DNA of 64,000 nucleotides from Sporosarcina sp. P33 (lineage in GTDB: Bacteria > Bacillota > Bacilli > Bacillales_A > Planococcaceae), in assembly GCF_002077155.1 (NCBI RefSeq), contig NZ_CP015027.1:2954501-3018500 (forward strand), in the 5' to 3' direction. This document shows positions 18,647-28,540 of the stretch, in pieces. Within the stretch, counting starts at the first letter, position 1, and each line of letters begins with the position of its first letter. The notes under the pieces were generated by a model that did not search any database, was not told where the DNA came from, and saw nothing but the letters and a program-made list of their open reading frames with translations. The position numbers and the translations under genes were made by a program.

Positions 18647-19906
18647 ATGGAAACCGTTATTGCGTTTATAGTAATATTCGGGACACTTGTAGCATTTCAT
18701 GAATTCGGTCACTTCTTGTTTGCGAAGAAAGCCGGAATCATGGTTCGGGAGTTTGCAATCGGAATGGGTCCTAAAATTTTAGCGATCCGGAAAGGGGAAA
18801 CCCAATATACGATACGCTTATTGCCTATAGGCGGCTATGTGCGGATGGCTGGCGAGGACTTCGATACAGTTGAATTGCAGCCCGGTTATCGTGTGGGGCT
18901 GCTGCTGAATGCACAGAACGAAATAGAAAAGATTTATCTAAATCGAAATGTCTCCAATCCTAACATTTTGAATGTAGAAGTAGAAAAATCGGATTTGGAT
19001 AAAGAATTATATATTGAAGGATATGATGAAGACGGACAATTGGTTCATCTGAAAATTGCCAGAACTGCCATGATTATCGAAAAGGGGCAGGAAACATTAA
19101 TTGCGCCTTATGACCGTCAATTTGAATCTAAGTCCCTCGGCAAAAGAGCAATGGCTATTTTTGCAGGACCGCTTTTCAACTTTATATTAGCATTCTTCAT
19201 ATTTCTTGCCCTTGGGCTGATCAATGGCGTACCGACGAATGAACCGATTATTTCTGAAGTGAAGCCTGACACGCCTGCGCAGACGGCAGGATTGAAAAAG
19301 GATGACGTAGTAACAGGAGTGGACGGCAAATCTATCAGTTCTTGGGCGCAGTTCTCCGAAGCTATTCAAAACAGCCCCGGCGTTCCGATGAATTTAGAAG
19401 TAGATCGTGCAGGAAAACCTGTCTCCTTACAAGTTACGCCTGAAACGATTGAAGACGCCGGGCGTGAATTCGGACAAATCGGAGTGATCTACTCCAGTCC
19501 GCTGGAAAAAGGCGTGATCAAATCCATCGTGTTCGGAGCAGAACAGACGTACACATGGACTGTGAAAATATTTGAATTGTTAGGTATGCTTGTCACAGGT
19601 CAGTTTACGATTGATGCGCTGTCCGGTCCGGTCGGTATTTACAAAGCGACTGAAGAAGTTGCCCAATACGGTATTTTCAATTTAATGAACTGGGGCGCTG
19701 TGTTAAGTATTAATCTGGGAATTATGAACTTACTGCCTTTGCCTGCCCTAGACGGCGGCAGATTGCTGTTCTTCTTGTTTGAAGGCTTGCGCGGTAAACC
19801 GATTGATAAACAAAAAGAAGGTATGGTGCATTTCGTAGGTATCATGTTGCTGATGGTTCTGATGCTGGTTGTGACATGGAATGACATTCAACGATTTTTC
19901 TTCTAA
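18647..19906 (+). CDS. rseP: Site-2 intramembrane metalloprotease RseP/RasP
   Basis: This S2P-family zinc protease cleaves membrane-spanning anti-sigma factors and signal-peptide or division proteins within the membrane. The 419-residue product has His18-Glu19-Phe-Gly-His22 (HEFGH) in the first membrane helix, a PDZ domain at about residues 185-270 (VKPDTPAQTAGLKKDDVVTG), and the third catalytic site NLLPLPALDGGRLLF in a C-terminal helix. The arrangement cdsA-dxr-rseP-proS is that of B. subtilis, where the gene is called rasP. Confidence 0.97.
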   Translation: METVIAFIVIFGTLVAFHEFGHFLFAKKAGIMVREFAIGMGPKILAIRKGETQYTIRLLPIGGYVRMAGEDFDTVELQPGYRVGLLLNAQNEIEKIYLNRNVSNPNILNVEVEKSDLDKELYIEGYDEDGQLVHLKIARTAMIIEKGQETLIAPYDRQFESKSLGKRAMAIFAGPLFNFILAFFIFLALGLINGVPTNEPIISEVKPDTPAQTAGLKKDDVVTGVDGKSISSWAQFSEAIQNSPGVPMNLEVDRAGKPVSLQVTPETIEDAGREFGQIGVIYSSPLEKGVIKSIVFGAEQTYTWTVKIFELLGMLVTGQFTIDALSGPVGIYKATEEVAQYGIFNLMNWGAVLSINLGIMNLLPLPALDGGRLLFFLFEGLRGKPIDKQKEGMVHFVGIMLLMVLMLVVTWNDIQRFFF

Positions 19907-19921
19907 AAAAGGTGGAAGCAT

Positions 19922-21619
19922 ATGATGAAACAATCGAAAACGTTTATACCCACAATGCGTGAAAATCCGGCAGACATAGAGATGCGTTCTCATCAATTAT
20001 TGCTGCGGGCAGGTTATATCCGGCAAAATGCCAATGGTGTATACACATATTTAACACTGGCACAAAGAGTATTTCGCAAAATTGAACGGATAGTCCGCCA
20101 GGAAATGGAAGCGATTGAGGGCATAGAAATTTCCTTGCCTGCGCTGCAAAGCTCAAGTATTTTAAAAGAAACTGACCGCTGGAATTCGTACGGCAAAGAG
20201 ATGTTTCATGTTGCCGACAGACAGACGAACGAGTTAGCCTTGAGTTCAAGTGACGAAGAAGCAATCATCGATCTGCTTCGTGACGAAGTGCGCTCCTATA
20301 AGAAACTGCCGTTAACGATTTTTCAGATTAAGACTAAATTTCGAGATGAAATAAAGCCGAGGGCAGGTTTACTTCACAGCCGCGAATTTATTAGAAAAGA
20401 TGCATACTCCTTCCATGCAACGCAGGAAAGTTTGGATGAAAAGTATTTGGAAGTCATGCAGGCATATACGAATATGTTAACGCGGCTGGGTATGCGATTC
20501 CGTATGGTCATGTCAGACTGCGGTGAAGGTTCGCATGAGTTCATAGCATTGGCAGAAAACGGGGAAGACCGTATCGCTTATAGTGACAGCTCTTCGTATG
20601 CTGCGAATATGGAATTCGCTGAAGTGAATATCGACTATGAGACGCCGGATGAAAAACAGCTGGAATTAACAAAAGTATCTACACCGAATTTACGGACAAT
20701 TGAAGATTTGACTTCATTTTTGTCTGTGGAACCCGAGCGTGTAATCAAATCTCTGGTTTATCAGGCAGATAATGAATTTGTTATGGTTGTATGCCGGGGT
20801 GACCATCATGTCAATGAACATAAATTGAAACACATCTTAAAAGCCTCTCATTTGGAGCTGGCAACAGAACAACAAATCATTGATCTGCTCGACTGCCATT
20901 TCGGGTCGGTCGGTCCTGTCAAACTGCCGATCGGCGTCAGAGTGTATGCAGATCATGCCATCGGCTCGGTCGTAAACGGAGTAGCAGGGGCGAATATAGA
21001 TGATTATCATTTGTTGAACGTTAATCCTGAACGCGACTTTGCCATCGATGACTACGTGGATATTCGATTCATTCAAGAAGGGGAACCTTCTCCAGACGGA
21101 ATGGGGACGATTAAATTTACGGAAGGAATCGGCATCGGGCATCTTCGTAAACTGGGCACGACTTTCAGTGAGCAAATGAAAGGCACTTTCCTTAACGAGC
21201 ACGGCAGAACGAAGCCGTTTATTATGGGAAGCTACAGTCTTGGAATTTCGCGTTTGCTTGCGACTATTGCTGAGCAATTTAATGATGAAAATGGATTGAA
21301 ATGGCCAAAGCATTTAGCGCCTTTTGATATTCATTTGATTACAGTGAATGTGAAGGACGAAATCCAAACCCAGCTTGCGGATGAGTTGTATGCCGTTCTG
21401 GAATCCTATCGGTACGATGTGCTGTATGATGACCGCCCTGAAAGAGCGGGTGTTAAATTCGCCGACTCCGACTTGATTGGATTGCCGGTTCGCATTACAA
21501 TCGGTAAGAGAGCAAGTGAGGGGATCGTGGAAGTCACGTACCGCCACAGTGGGGAATCAATAGACTGGCAAAAAGAAGAAGTGCCTGAAAAGTTGCAGTC
21601 CTTCTTTAGTGCAGATTAA
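19922..21619 (+). CDS. proS: Prolyl-tRNA synthetase
   Basis: ProS charges tRNA-Pro. The 565-residue product is the bacterial-type class II enzyme: N-terminal catalytic motifs, an editing insertion domain in the middle (about residues 225-400, YbaK-like) and a C-terminal anticodon-binding domain (about 470-565). Motif 2 is visible around TKFRDEIKPRAGLLHSREF and motif 3 around GSYSLGISRLLA. AAGGTGG (19909-19915) fits either ATG 19922 or ATG 19925; two methionines in tandem leave this unresolved. Confidence 0.98.
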   Translation: MMKQSKTFIPTMRENPADIEMRSHQLLLRAGYIRQNANGVYTYLTLAQRVFRKIERIVRQEMEAIEGIEISLPALQSSSILKETDRWNSYGKEMFHVADRQTNELALSSSDEEAIIDLLRDEVRSYKKLPLTIFQIKTKFRDEIKPRAGLLHSREFIRKDAYSFHATQESLDEKYLEVMQAYTNMLTRLGMRFRMVMSDCGEGSHEFIALAENGEDRIAYSDSSSYAANMEFAEVNIDYETPDEKQLELTKVSTPNLRTIEDLTSFLSVEPERVIKSLVYQADNEFVMVVCRGDHHVNEHKLKHILKASHLELATEQQIIDLLDCHFGSVGPVKLPIGVRVYADHAIGSVVNGVAGANIDDYHLLNVNPERDFAIDDYVDIRFIQEGEPSPDGMGTIKFTEGIGIGHLRKLGTTFSEQMKGTFLNEHGRTKPFIMGSYSLGISRLLATIAEQFNDENGLKWPKHLAPFDIHLITVNVKDEIQTQLADELYAVLESYRYDVLYDDRPERAGVKFADSDLIGLPVRITIGKRASEGIVEVTYRHSGESIDWQKEEVPEKLQSFFSAD

Positions 21620-21622
21620 TCC

Positions 21623-21660
21623 AAGAAGGGGAGTCCGTTAACGGAACTTCCCTTCTTTTC
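21623..21660 (+). terminator. Intrinsic terminator after proS
   Basis: A long interrupted stem (AAGAAGGGGAGTCCGTT with its near complement, one bulged A and one G-T) ends in CTTCTTTTCTC. It separates proS from polC. Confidence 0.75.
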
Positions 21661-21683
21661 TCGATAGAACGGAGGAATATAGA

Positions 21684-24600
21684 GTGGATGCCGCCCAAAA
21701 GTTTTTAACTTTATTGCAGCAGACAGGTCTGACTGATGATCAGTTAATGAATTATTTTCAAAATGGTGAATTGAACCGAGTGACTGTTCAGAAGAAATCA
21801 AGAGTATGGAAGTTCAATATCACATTGGATGAAGTGTTGCCCATTGACGTATTCCGCTTCGTGCAGCAGCGCGTCCATGAATCATTTGCGGCGATTGCAA
21901 ATGTGCATCTTGAAATGGAAGCGAGAAACAGCGGAGTAAGTGAAGAGTTAATTGCAGATTATTGGCCGCTCGTCGTGGGTGAATTGGCAGACATTTCACC
22001 GCCCATGCGCCAATGCCTAGTGGAACAAAAACCGAGACTGCATGGCGAGAAATTAATGATCACGTGTTCGAGTGATCTGGAATGTCAGACGCTGAAAAAC
22101 AAATATATTGAAACACTATCGTCATTGTATCAGCAATTCGGATTTCCAAAATTTATGTTCGATGTGTCGATTGTTGAAAGTGATAAAGCAGAAGAAGAGC
22201 GCGAACAATTTCTGAAACAGAAAAAACAAGAAGAAGATGTCCTGTCAAAACAGGCTTACCATCAGCTGCAGCAGCGTGAAACGATGAAGAGTGAGCAGGG
22301 TGAGTCCGATAAAGCGCTGATCCTTGGGACACCGATCAAGGCCGGTGAGGCGGTCGTGCCGATTCATGAGATCCAGGATGAAGAACGCCGGCTGATCATC
22401 GAAGGTTTTGTGTTTGACGCGGAAGTGCGCGAACTGCGGAGCGGACGATCTTTGCTGACATTGAAAGTGACGGATTACACCGATTCAATATTAGTGAAAA
22501 TGTTTTCACGTGACAACGAAGATGCAGAAATGATGAAATCCTTTAAAAAAGGGATGTGGGTACGCGCAAGAGGCGGTATTCAAAATGATACGTTCGTAAG
22601 GGATTTAATTATGATGGCCCAGGATTTGGCTGTTATTCCATCTGTGGAACGTAAAGACAAAGCGCCTGAAGGACAAAAGCGTGTAGAACTTCACGCACAT
22701 ACATCTATGAGTCAGATGGATGCTGTTGTTTCCGCATCAGCATTAGTCGCACAGGCGGCAAAATGGGGACATCCTGCCATCGCGATTACTGATCATGCAA
22801 ACGTACAGTCATTTCCGGAAGCTTATAATGCAGGGAAAAAGCACGGCATCAAAGTGCTCTTCGGTTTAGAGGCCAACCTGGTGGATGACGGCGTGCCGAT
22901 TGTTTATGAGGAACAGCACCGTCTGCTCGAAACCGATACGTACGTAGTATTTGATGTCGAGACAACAGGATTATCCGCTGTCTACGACACGATTATTGAG
23001 CTCGCGGCTGTAAGGGTGAAAGATGGAGAAATTATCGATCGATTCGAACGTTTCGCTAATCCTCATCATCCGTTGTCTTCTGTTACGACTAACCTGACGG
23101 GCATTACGGATGATATGGTGGAAAATGCGCCCGAAGTTGAAGAAGTCATGGCAGAATTTATCGATTTTATCGGTGATGCGGTCCTGATTGCCCATAATGC
23201 CTCATTTGACATGGGCTTCTTTTATGCTTCGTGTAAGCGTGCCAAGATTGAAACAATCGCTTACCCGGTCATTGATACATTGGAACTTTCCCGCTTCCTT
23301 TATCCTGAACTGCGTAACCACCGTTTAAATACGTTAGCTAAGAAATTCGATATCGAATTAACTCAGCATCACCGTGCGATATACGACACGGAAGCTACAG
23401 CTCATTTATTTTTACGACTGCTGGCAGATACAAAGGAAAGAGGAATTGAATGGCTGGACGACCTCAATAAAAACATTGGGGAAGGGGATGCATATAAACG
23501 TTCACGTCCTTCCCACTGCACCATACTCGCTGCGGATGATGAAGGCCTGAAAAACTTATTCAAACTTGTCTCCATTTCACATATGGATTACTTTTATCGT
23601 GTGCCGCGTATCCCCCGATCATTGCTCGTTAAGTACCGCAAAGGGCTGCTGATAGGATCGGGTTGTGATAAAGGCGAAGTATTCGAAGGATTGATGCAGA
23701 AGCCGATGGAGGAAGTGGAAGAAATCGCAAGTTTTTATGACTACTTGGAGCTTCATCCGAAACCGGTCTATTCTCATTTGATGGAACTGGATCTGATCCG
23801 GGATGAATGGAATCTGGAAGATATTATGCGCAAGATGCTGAAACTCGGCAAGAAGACAGGACTGCCTGTTTGTGCAACAGGGAATGTGCATTATCTTGAA
23901 GAAACGGATGCGACCTACCGTAAAGTTCTCGTGCGCTCTCAAGGCGGTGCCAACCCGATGAACCGGCACTCTTTACCGGCTGTCCATTTCCGTACGACGG
24001 ATGAGATGCTCAAAGAGTTCGAGTTTTTAGGAGAGGAAGCAGCCAAAGAAATTGTGATCGATAATCCGTTGAAAATCGTCGAACGTGTTGGCGATGTGAA
24101 ACCGATCAAGGATGATCTGTATACGCCGAAAATTGAAGGCGCAGAAGAAGAAGTCCGTGAGCTGACATATTCTATGGCCCGTCATATCTACGGCGACACG
24201 CTGCCTGAAATTATTGAAGCACGAATTATTAAAGAGCTGACTTCTATTATTGACAACGGTTTTGCGGTAATTTATCTCATTTCACATAAACTGGTGAAGA
24301 AGTCTTTGGATGACGGCTATCTTGTAGGTTCGCGCGGATCTGTAGGCTCGTCATTCGTTGCAACTATGATGGAAATCACTGAAGTGAATCCAATGCCGCC
24401 GCATTACGTATGTCCATCTTGTAAGCACAGTGAATTCTTTGATGACGGGTCTGTGGGCTCAGGGTATGATTTACCTGACAAAGCATGTCCGGCATGCGGA
24501 ACGATGTTCAAAAAAGATGGGCAGGATATACCCTTTGAAACGTTCCTTGGATTCGCGGGGGATAAAGTGCCTGATATCGATCTGAACTTCAGTGGTGAAT

Positions 24601-25991
24601 ATCAGGCGCACGCCCATAACTACACAAAGGAATTGTTTGGAGAAGATTATGTTTTCCGTGCGGGAACGATTGGTACTGTCGCTGAAAAAACAGCATATGG
24701 CTATGTGCGGGGCTACATGAATGATAATGACATTCAAATGCGCGGGGCGGAAATTGACAGGCTGGTGCAGGGCTGCTCGGGTGTCAAACGGAATACCGGA
24801 CAGCACCCCGGAGGAATCATTGTTGTTCCGGACACGATGGATATTTTTGACTTTACGCCTGTTCAATTCCCAGCGGATGACATTCAATCCAAGTGGCGGA
24901 CAACGCACTTTGATTTCCACTCTATCGACAATAACCTGTTGAAGCTGGACATACTCGGGCATGATGACCCGACGATGATCAAAATGCTGGAAGACTTATC
25001 AGGCATCGATGCTAAGACGATTCCGCCTGATGACGAAGGGGTCATGGCGCTGTTTGGCGGAACTGAGTCTCTTGGTGTGACTGAAGAACAGATCGACTGT
25101 AAAACCGGAACGCTAGGCGTACCCGAATTTGGTACTCGGTTTGTCCGTCAAATGCTTGAAGAAACTAAGCCTTCCACGTTCTCTGAGTTAATCCAGATTT
25201 CCGGGCTGTCTCACGGTACGGATGTATGGCTCGGTAATGCGCAAGAGCTGATCCAAAATAAAACATGCCAGTTGTCAGAAGTAATCGGCTGTCGTGACGA
25301 TATTATGGTCTACCTGATCTATCAGGGACTGGAACCGTCTCTTGCATTTAAAATTATGGAATCTGTGCGTAAAGGGAAAGGGCTGACGCCGGAGTTTGAA
25401 GAAGCGATGAAAGAGAATAAAGTGCCGGCTTGGTATATCAGCTCGTGCAAGAAAATCAAGTACATGTTCCCGAAAGCACACGCCGCTGCGTATGTACTGA
25501 TGGCTCTCAGAATCGCCTACTTTAAAGTGCATCATCCAATTATGTATTACGCAACATATTTCACAGTGCGTGCAACAGACTTTGATTTGGTGACAATGTC
25601 CAAGGGCTCCGCATCGATCCGGGCGAAAATCAAAGAAATAAATGCCAAAGGGCTGGACGCGCCGCCGAAAGAAAAGAACTTAGTCGTCGTACTTGAAATT
25701 GCGCTTGAAATGGTCGAACGGGGCTTTACGATGGCAAAGCCTGATCTGTATAAATCCGACGCCACACAATTCCTTATTGAAGGGAATAAACTGATTCCGC
25801 CGTTTAACGCAGTTCCTTCATTAGGTACGAACGTCGCCAAGACAATTGTCGAAGCACGAAAAGACGGAGAGTTTTTATCGAAAGAGGACTTCCAGAAGAG
25901 AGGCCGTGTATCGAAGACGATTGTAGAATACTTGGATAATCTCGGATGCCTGGAAGGGATGCCGGAAGCAAACCAATTATCCCTGTTCTGA
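21684..25991 (+). CDS. polC: DNA polymerase III alpha subunit, PolC type (GTG start)
   Basis: PolC is the main replicative polymerase of low-G+C Gram-positives. The 1435-residue product has the characteristic split order: an N-terminal domain and OB fold; PHP part 1 ([15 protein letters not shown]); an inserted DEDDh 3'-5' exonuclease beginning [23 protein letters not shown] part 2; a Cys4 zinc-finger (CPSCKH and CPACG, about residues 912-935); the palm with [12 protein letters not shown]; and a C-terminal HhH/tau-binding region. GTG 21684 is preceded by GGAGG; no in-frame ATG is nearby. The length is nearly identical to B. subtilis PolC. Confidence 0.99.
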   Translation: MDAAQKFLTLLQQTGLTDDQLMNYFQNGELNRVTVQKKSRVWKFNITLDEVLPIDVFRFVQQRVHESFAAIANVHLEMEARNSGVSEELIADYWPLVVGELADISPPMRQCLVEQKPRLHGEKLMITCSSDLECQTLKNKYIETLSSLYQQFGFPKFMFDVSIVESDKAEEEREQFLKQKKQEEDVLSKQAYHQLQQRETMKSEQGESDKALILGTPIKAGEAVVPIHEIQDEERRLIIEGFVFDAEVRELRSGRSLLTLKVTDYTDSILVKMFSRDNEDAEMMKSFKKGMWVRARGGIQNDTFVRDLIMMAQDLAVIPSVERKDKAPEGQKRVELHAHTSMSQMDAVVSASALVAQAAKWGHPAIAITDHANVQSFPEAYNAGKKHGIKVLFGLEANLVDDGVPIVYEEQHRLLETDTYVVFDVETTGLSAVYDTIIELAAVRVKDGEIIDRFERFANPHHPLSSVTTNLTGITDDMVENAPEVEEVMAEFIDFIGDAVLIAHNASFDMGFFYASCKRAKIETIAYPVIDTLELSRFLYPELRNHRLNTLAKKFDIELTQHHRAIYDTEATAHLFLRLLADTKERGIEWLDDLNKNIGEGDAYKRSRPSHCTILAADDEGLKNLFKLVSISHMDYFYRVPRIPRSLLVKYRKGLLIGSGCDKGEVFEGLMQKPMEEVEEIASFYDYLELHPKPVYSHLMELDLIRDEWNLEDIMRKMLKLGKKTGLPVCATGNVHYLEETDATYRKVLVRSQGGANPMNRHSLPAVHFRTTDEMLKEFEFLGEEAAKEIVIDNPLKIVERVGDVKPIKDDLYTPKIEGAEEEVRELTYSMARHIYGDTLPEIIEARIIKELTSIIDNGFAVIYLISHKLVKKSLDDGYLVGSRGSVGSSFVATMMEITEVNPMPPHYVCPSCKHSEFFDDGSVGSGYDLPDKACPACGTMFKKDGQDIPFETFLGFAGDKVPDIDLNFSGEYQAHAHNYTKELFGEDYVFRAGTIGTVAEKTAYGYVRGYMNDNDIQMRGAEIDRLVQGCSGVKRNTGQHPGGIIVVPDTMDIFDFTPVQFPADDIQSKWRTTHFDFHSIDNNLLKLDILGHDDPTMIKMLEDLSGIDAKTIPPDDEGVMALFGGTESLGVTEEQIDCKTGTLGVPEFGTRFVRQMLEETKPSTFSELIQISGLSHGTDVWLGNAQELIQNKTCQLSEVIGCRDDIMVYLIYQGLEPSLAFKIMESVRKGKGLTPEFEEAMKENKVPAWYISSCKKIKYMFPKAHAAAYVLMALRIAYFKVHHPIMYYATYFTVRATDFDLVTMSKGSASIRAKIKEINAKGLDAPPKEKNLVVVLEIALEMVERGFTMAKPDLYKSDATQFLIEGNKLIPPFNAVPSLGTNVAKTIVEARKDGEFLSKEDFQKRGRVSKTIVEYLDNLGCLEGMPEANQLSLF

Positions 25992-26014
25992 CGGGCCGCG
26001 GACAGTTTCAACAT

Positions 26015-26043
26015 TTGCATTGTAAAAGGCCTTGTGATACGAT
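26015..26043 (+). promoter_or_regulatory. Predicted sigma-A promoter of the rimP-nusA-infB operon
   Basis: A -35 TTGCAT (26015-26020), 17-base spacer and -10 TACGAT (26038-26043) lie in the polC-rimP gap. The implied start near 26050 leaves an 80-base leader that contains an attenuator-like hairpin. Confidence 0.65.
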
Positions 26044-26072
26044 TAAAACAACTTTTGCTATACGTCTTGCGG

Positions 26073-26108
26073 AAAAGAGTGGGGCTTCCCGCTCTTTTCT
26101 GTTGTTAT
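26073..26108 (+). terminator. Attenuator-like terminator in the rimP leader
   Basis: An 11-bp stem (26073-26083 with 26088-26098, one G-T) and four-base loop are followed by an interrupted T tract (TTTTCTGTTGTTATTTT). It lies downstream of the predicted operon promoter and upstream of rimP, so it can control read-through into the operon. The interrupted T tract suits a NusA-dependent terminator. In B. subtilis NusA is known to autoregulate this operon by attenuation in the leader; that the same happens here is an inference. Confidence 0.7.
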
Positions 26109-26132
26109 TTTGAATTTCGGGAGGGATACCAT

Positions 26133-26603
26133 TTGAGTAAAATTACAGAGGAAGTCGAACAGTTGGCAAGCCCGATCGTCGAAGAATTGGGTCTGGAGCT
26201 GGTAGACATTGAGTTCTTGAAAGAAGGCCGCGATTGGTTTTTACGCGTCTACATCGATACGCCAGAAGGTAACATTGACATTGATCAATGTGCGGCTGTC
26301 AGTAATAAACTGAGCGAGGAACTGGATCGCGTGGACCCGATTCCGCAAAATTACTTCCTTGAAGTGTCTTCTCCCGGAGCGGAAAGACCACTGAAAAAAG
26401 AAGAAGATTTTGAAAGAGCCGTAGGCCAGTATGTGTTCATCAAGACATATGAACCAATTGATGGAATGAAAGAATTCGAGGGGTATCTCCTCGGATACGG
26501 ACCGGACCATGCAAAAGTGGAAATACGGATTAAGACAAGAAAAGTACTGGTGACAATTGACACCGAGAAAATTGCGTTTGCGCGATTAGCGATTGATTTT
26601 TAA
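26133..26603 (+). CDS. rimP: Ribosome maturation factor RimP (TTG start)
   Basis: RimP assists 30S subunit assembly. The product is 156 residues, the B. subtilis length, with the conserved [19 protein letters not shown] and [15 protein letters not shown] blocks and a C-terminal SH3-like barrel. I set the start at TTG 26133 because GGGAGG (26119-26124) is 8 bases upstream and the protein [12 protein letters not shown] aligns with homologue N-termini. The longer frame to 26034 would run back through the terminator hairpin and promoter. It heads the nusA-infB operon. Confidence 0.96.
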   Translation: MSKITEEVEQLASPIVEELGLELVDIEFLKEGRDWFLRVYIDTPEGNIDIDQCAAVSNKLSEELDRVDPIPQNYFLEVSSPGAERPLKKEEDFERAVGQYVFIKTYEPIDGMKEFEGYLLGYGPDHAKVEIRIKTRKVLVTIDTEKIAFARLAIDF

Positions 26604-26609
26604 TCCTAT

Positions 26610-26653
26610 AGCTATAAGCACCGTTCAGCTAAAGCTGGTTGGTGCTTATAGCT
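26610..26653 (+). promoter_or_regulatory. Long perfect hairpin between rimP and nusA
   Basis: A perfect 13-bp stem (26610-26622 with 26641-26653) encloses a symmetrical 3x3 internal loop and a second 5-bp stem (26626-26630 with 26633-26637). There is no T run afterwards, so it is not a standard terminator. Candidate roles are an RNA processing site, mRNA stabiliser or regulator of nusA translation 55 bases downstream. Confidence 0.6.
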
Positions 26654-26708
26654 GGATGATCAAAATCCAAGAGCGACAGGACGATAATGGAATGTAGGAG
26701 TGATGAAC

Positions 26709-27896
26709 ATGAGTAGTGAGCTACTCGAAGCACTGACGGCTCTTGAACAGCAAAAAGGAATATCAAGAGATGTACTAGTCGATGCAATTGAAGCTGCGCT
26801 TGTAACAGCGTATAAACGAAATTTTAACCAGGCACAAAACGTGCGTGTAGATTTAAATTTAGAAAAAGGCACCATGGCGGTTTATTCACGCAAAGACGTG
26901 GTGGAAGAAGTAGAAGACGAGCGCCTTCAAATTTCATTGGAAGATGCAAGAGTCATCAATCCTGTATATGAAATCAGCGATGTCGTAGAGGAAGAAGTCA
27001 CACCGCGTGACTTTGGACGTATTGCTGCACAAACTGCGAAGCAAGTTGTGACGCAGCGTGTCCGTGAAGCGGAACGCGGTTTGATTTATGAAGAGTACAT
27101 CGATCGTGAAGAAGACATCGTGAACGGAATTGTAGAACGCATGGATCCTAAAAATCTGTTTGTAGGTCTGGGAAAAGTAGAAGCGGTACTGCCGTCAAGC
27201 GAACAAATTCAAACAGAAACATATGCGCCGCACGATCGTATCAAAGTATATATTACGAAAGTCGAAAGAACAGCACGCGGACCCCAAGTGTTTGTTTCCA
27301 GAACACATCCGGGACTTCTGCGTCGCCTGTTTGAACTGGAAGTGCCTGAAATCTACGATGGAACTGTTGAAATCAAATCCATTGCACGTGAAGCGGGAGA
27401 CCGTTCCAAGATCTCTGTATATACAGCGAACGAAGAAGTCGATCCGGTCGGTTCCTGTGTAGGTTCACGGGGAGCGCGTGTACAGTCGATCTCGAATGAA
27501 CTGAATGGTGAAAAGGTAGACATCGTGGAATGGTCTGAAGATCCTGTGGTATTTGTAGCCAACGCGCTGAGTCCGTCAAAAGTCATTGATGTACAGGTGG
27601 ATGAAGAAGAGCGTTCAACCACTGTAGTCGTTCCGGATTATCAGCTTTCTCTGGCAATCGGTAAAAGAGGCCAAAACGCAAGATTGGCTGCCAAACTGAC
27701 AGGCTGGAAAATTGATATTAAAAGCGAAACGGATGCGAGAGAGCTTGGGATTTATCCGCGTGAAGAATCTCAAACAACCGATGCATCAGAGACCGGCGAT
27801 GAAACATTCTTGGAGGCTTATGAGTACGAAGATGAAACACCGGCAGAATCAGCTGATGATTTTGATTTATACGCAGATGATGACACGGAAGATTGA
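26709..27896 (+). CDS. nusA: Transcription termination/antitermination factor NusA
   Basis: NusA binds RNA polymerase and modulates pausing, intrinsic termination and antitermination. The product (395 residues) has the N-terminal polymerase-binding domain ([20 protein letters not shown]), an S1 domain (about 135-200), and two KH domains with [15 protein letters not shown] and [19 protein letters not shown]. It ends in an acidic tail and lacks the C-terminal repeats of proteobacterial NusA. ATG 26709 is chosen because AGGAG (26696-26700) is 8 bases upstream and MSSELLEAL matches homologues. Confidence 0.98.
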   Translation: MSSELLEALTALEQQKGISRDVLVDAIEAALVTAYKRNFNQAQNVRVDLNLEKGTMAVYSRKDVVEEVEDERLQISLEDARVINPVYEISDVVEEEVTPRDFGRIAAQTAKQVVTQRVREAERGLIYEEYIDREEDIVNGIVERMDPKNLFVGLGKVEAVLPSSEQIQTETYAPHDRIKVYITKVERTARGPQVFVSRTHPGLLRRLFELEVPEIYDGTVEIKSIAREAGDRSKISVYTANEEVDPVGSCVGSRGARVQSISNELNGEKVDIVEWSEDPVVFVANALSPSKVIDVQVDEEERSTTVVVPDYQLSLAIGKRGQNARLAAKLTGWKIDIKSETDARELGIYPREESQTTDASETGDETFLEAYEYEDETPAESADDFDLYADDDTED

Positions 27897-27917
27897 CTTG
27901 GAAAGGATTGCATGCTG

Positions 27918-28196
27918 ATGTCTAACAATCGGAAAATCCCATTGCGTAAGTGTGCAGCAACAGGTAATATGTTGCCCAAAAAAGAAATGATTCGAATTGT
28001 CCGTACGAAAGAAGGAGAAGTATCCGTCGACTTGACCGGTAAGAAATCAGGCCGCGGTACATATGTTTCTAAAACGGAGGATGCCGTGGAAAAAGCACGT
28101 AAGCAACATTCTATTGAACAGCAGCTAGGTGTAAAAGTTCCGGAGCAGGTCTATGATGATCTCTTGCATGCAATTCGCCGAGAGGCAATCAAATGA
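27918..28196 (+). CDS. rnpM: YlxR/RnpM RNA-binding protein
   Basis: This small DUF448 protein is an RNA-binding factor; B. subtilis YlxR has been renamed RnpM as a modulator of RNase P activity. The product (92 residues) has the family signature RKIPLRKCAATGNMLPKKEMIRIV (quoted in part: RKIPLRKC), and GKKSGRGTYVS. An in-frame ATG at 27912 is also possible. I prefer 27918 because GAAAGGA at 27901-27907 is 10 bases upstream and the N-terminus length matches homologues. It sits between nusA and ylxQ as in most Firmicutes. Confidence 0.92.
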   Translation: MSNNRKIPLRKCAATGNMLPKKEMIRIVRTKEGEVSVDLTGKKSGRGTYVSKTEDAVEKARKQHSIEQQLGVKVPEQVYDDLLHAIRREAIK

Positions 28197-28540
28197 CGGA
28201 TCCGACAGCTATTTATCAACTGCTGGGTATGGCTGCCCGCGCACGTAAAATCGTGACGGGGGAAGATTTAGCCGTACAGGCAGTCCGTTCACAGAATGCA
28301 CAGCTGGTCATACTGTCCGCTGATGCATCGAAGAATACAATGAAAAAACTAACGAATAAATGTAATACTTACAACGTTGAGAAGCATGTATTTGGAAGTC
28401 GTGAAGACCTTGGACATGCAATTGGAAAAGAAGCGCGAGTGGTCTTGGCGCTTACGGATAAAGGATTTGCCAAAAAGTTATCCGAGCTCCTCAACGATTA
28501 TAACCGGGGGTGGGCTAATGACGAAAATGAAAGTACATGA
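28193..28540 (+). CDS. ylxQ: YlxQ, L7Ae-family RNA-binding protein
   Basis: YlxQ belongs to the L7Ae/L30e/S12e/Gadd45 family that binds kink-turn RNA. The 115-residue product shows [19 protein letters not shown] and [16 protein letters not shown], both typical. Its cellular role is not established. It overlaps rnpM by 4 bases at the 5' end and infB by 23 bases at the 3' end, so the operon is tightly packed. Confidence 0.93.
   Translation: MTDPTAIYQLLGMAARARKIVTGEDLAVQAVRSQNAQLVILSADASKNTMKKLTNKCNTYNVEKHVFGSREDLGHAIGKEARVVLALTDKGFAKKLSELLNDYNRGWANDENEST

Noticed and set aside
26034..26132. N-terminal extension of rimP in the same frame
   Set aside because: It runs back through the -10 region and the leader terminator. 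The N-terminus of RimP in homologues matches the TTG start at 26133.
28377..28517. N-terminal extension of infB inside ylxQ
   Set aside because: It overlaps ylxQ extensively and does not match IF-2; the start at ATG 28518 fits homologues and spacing.
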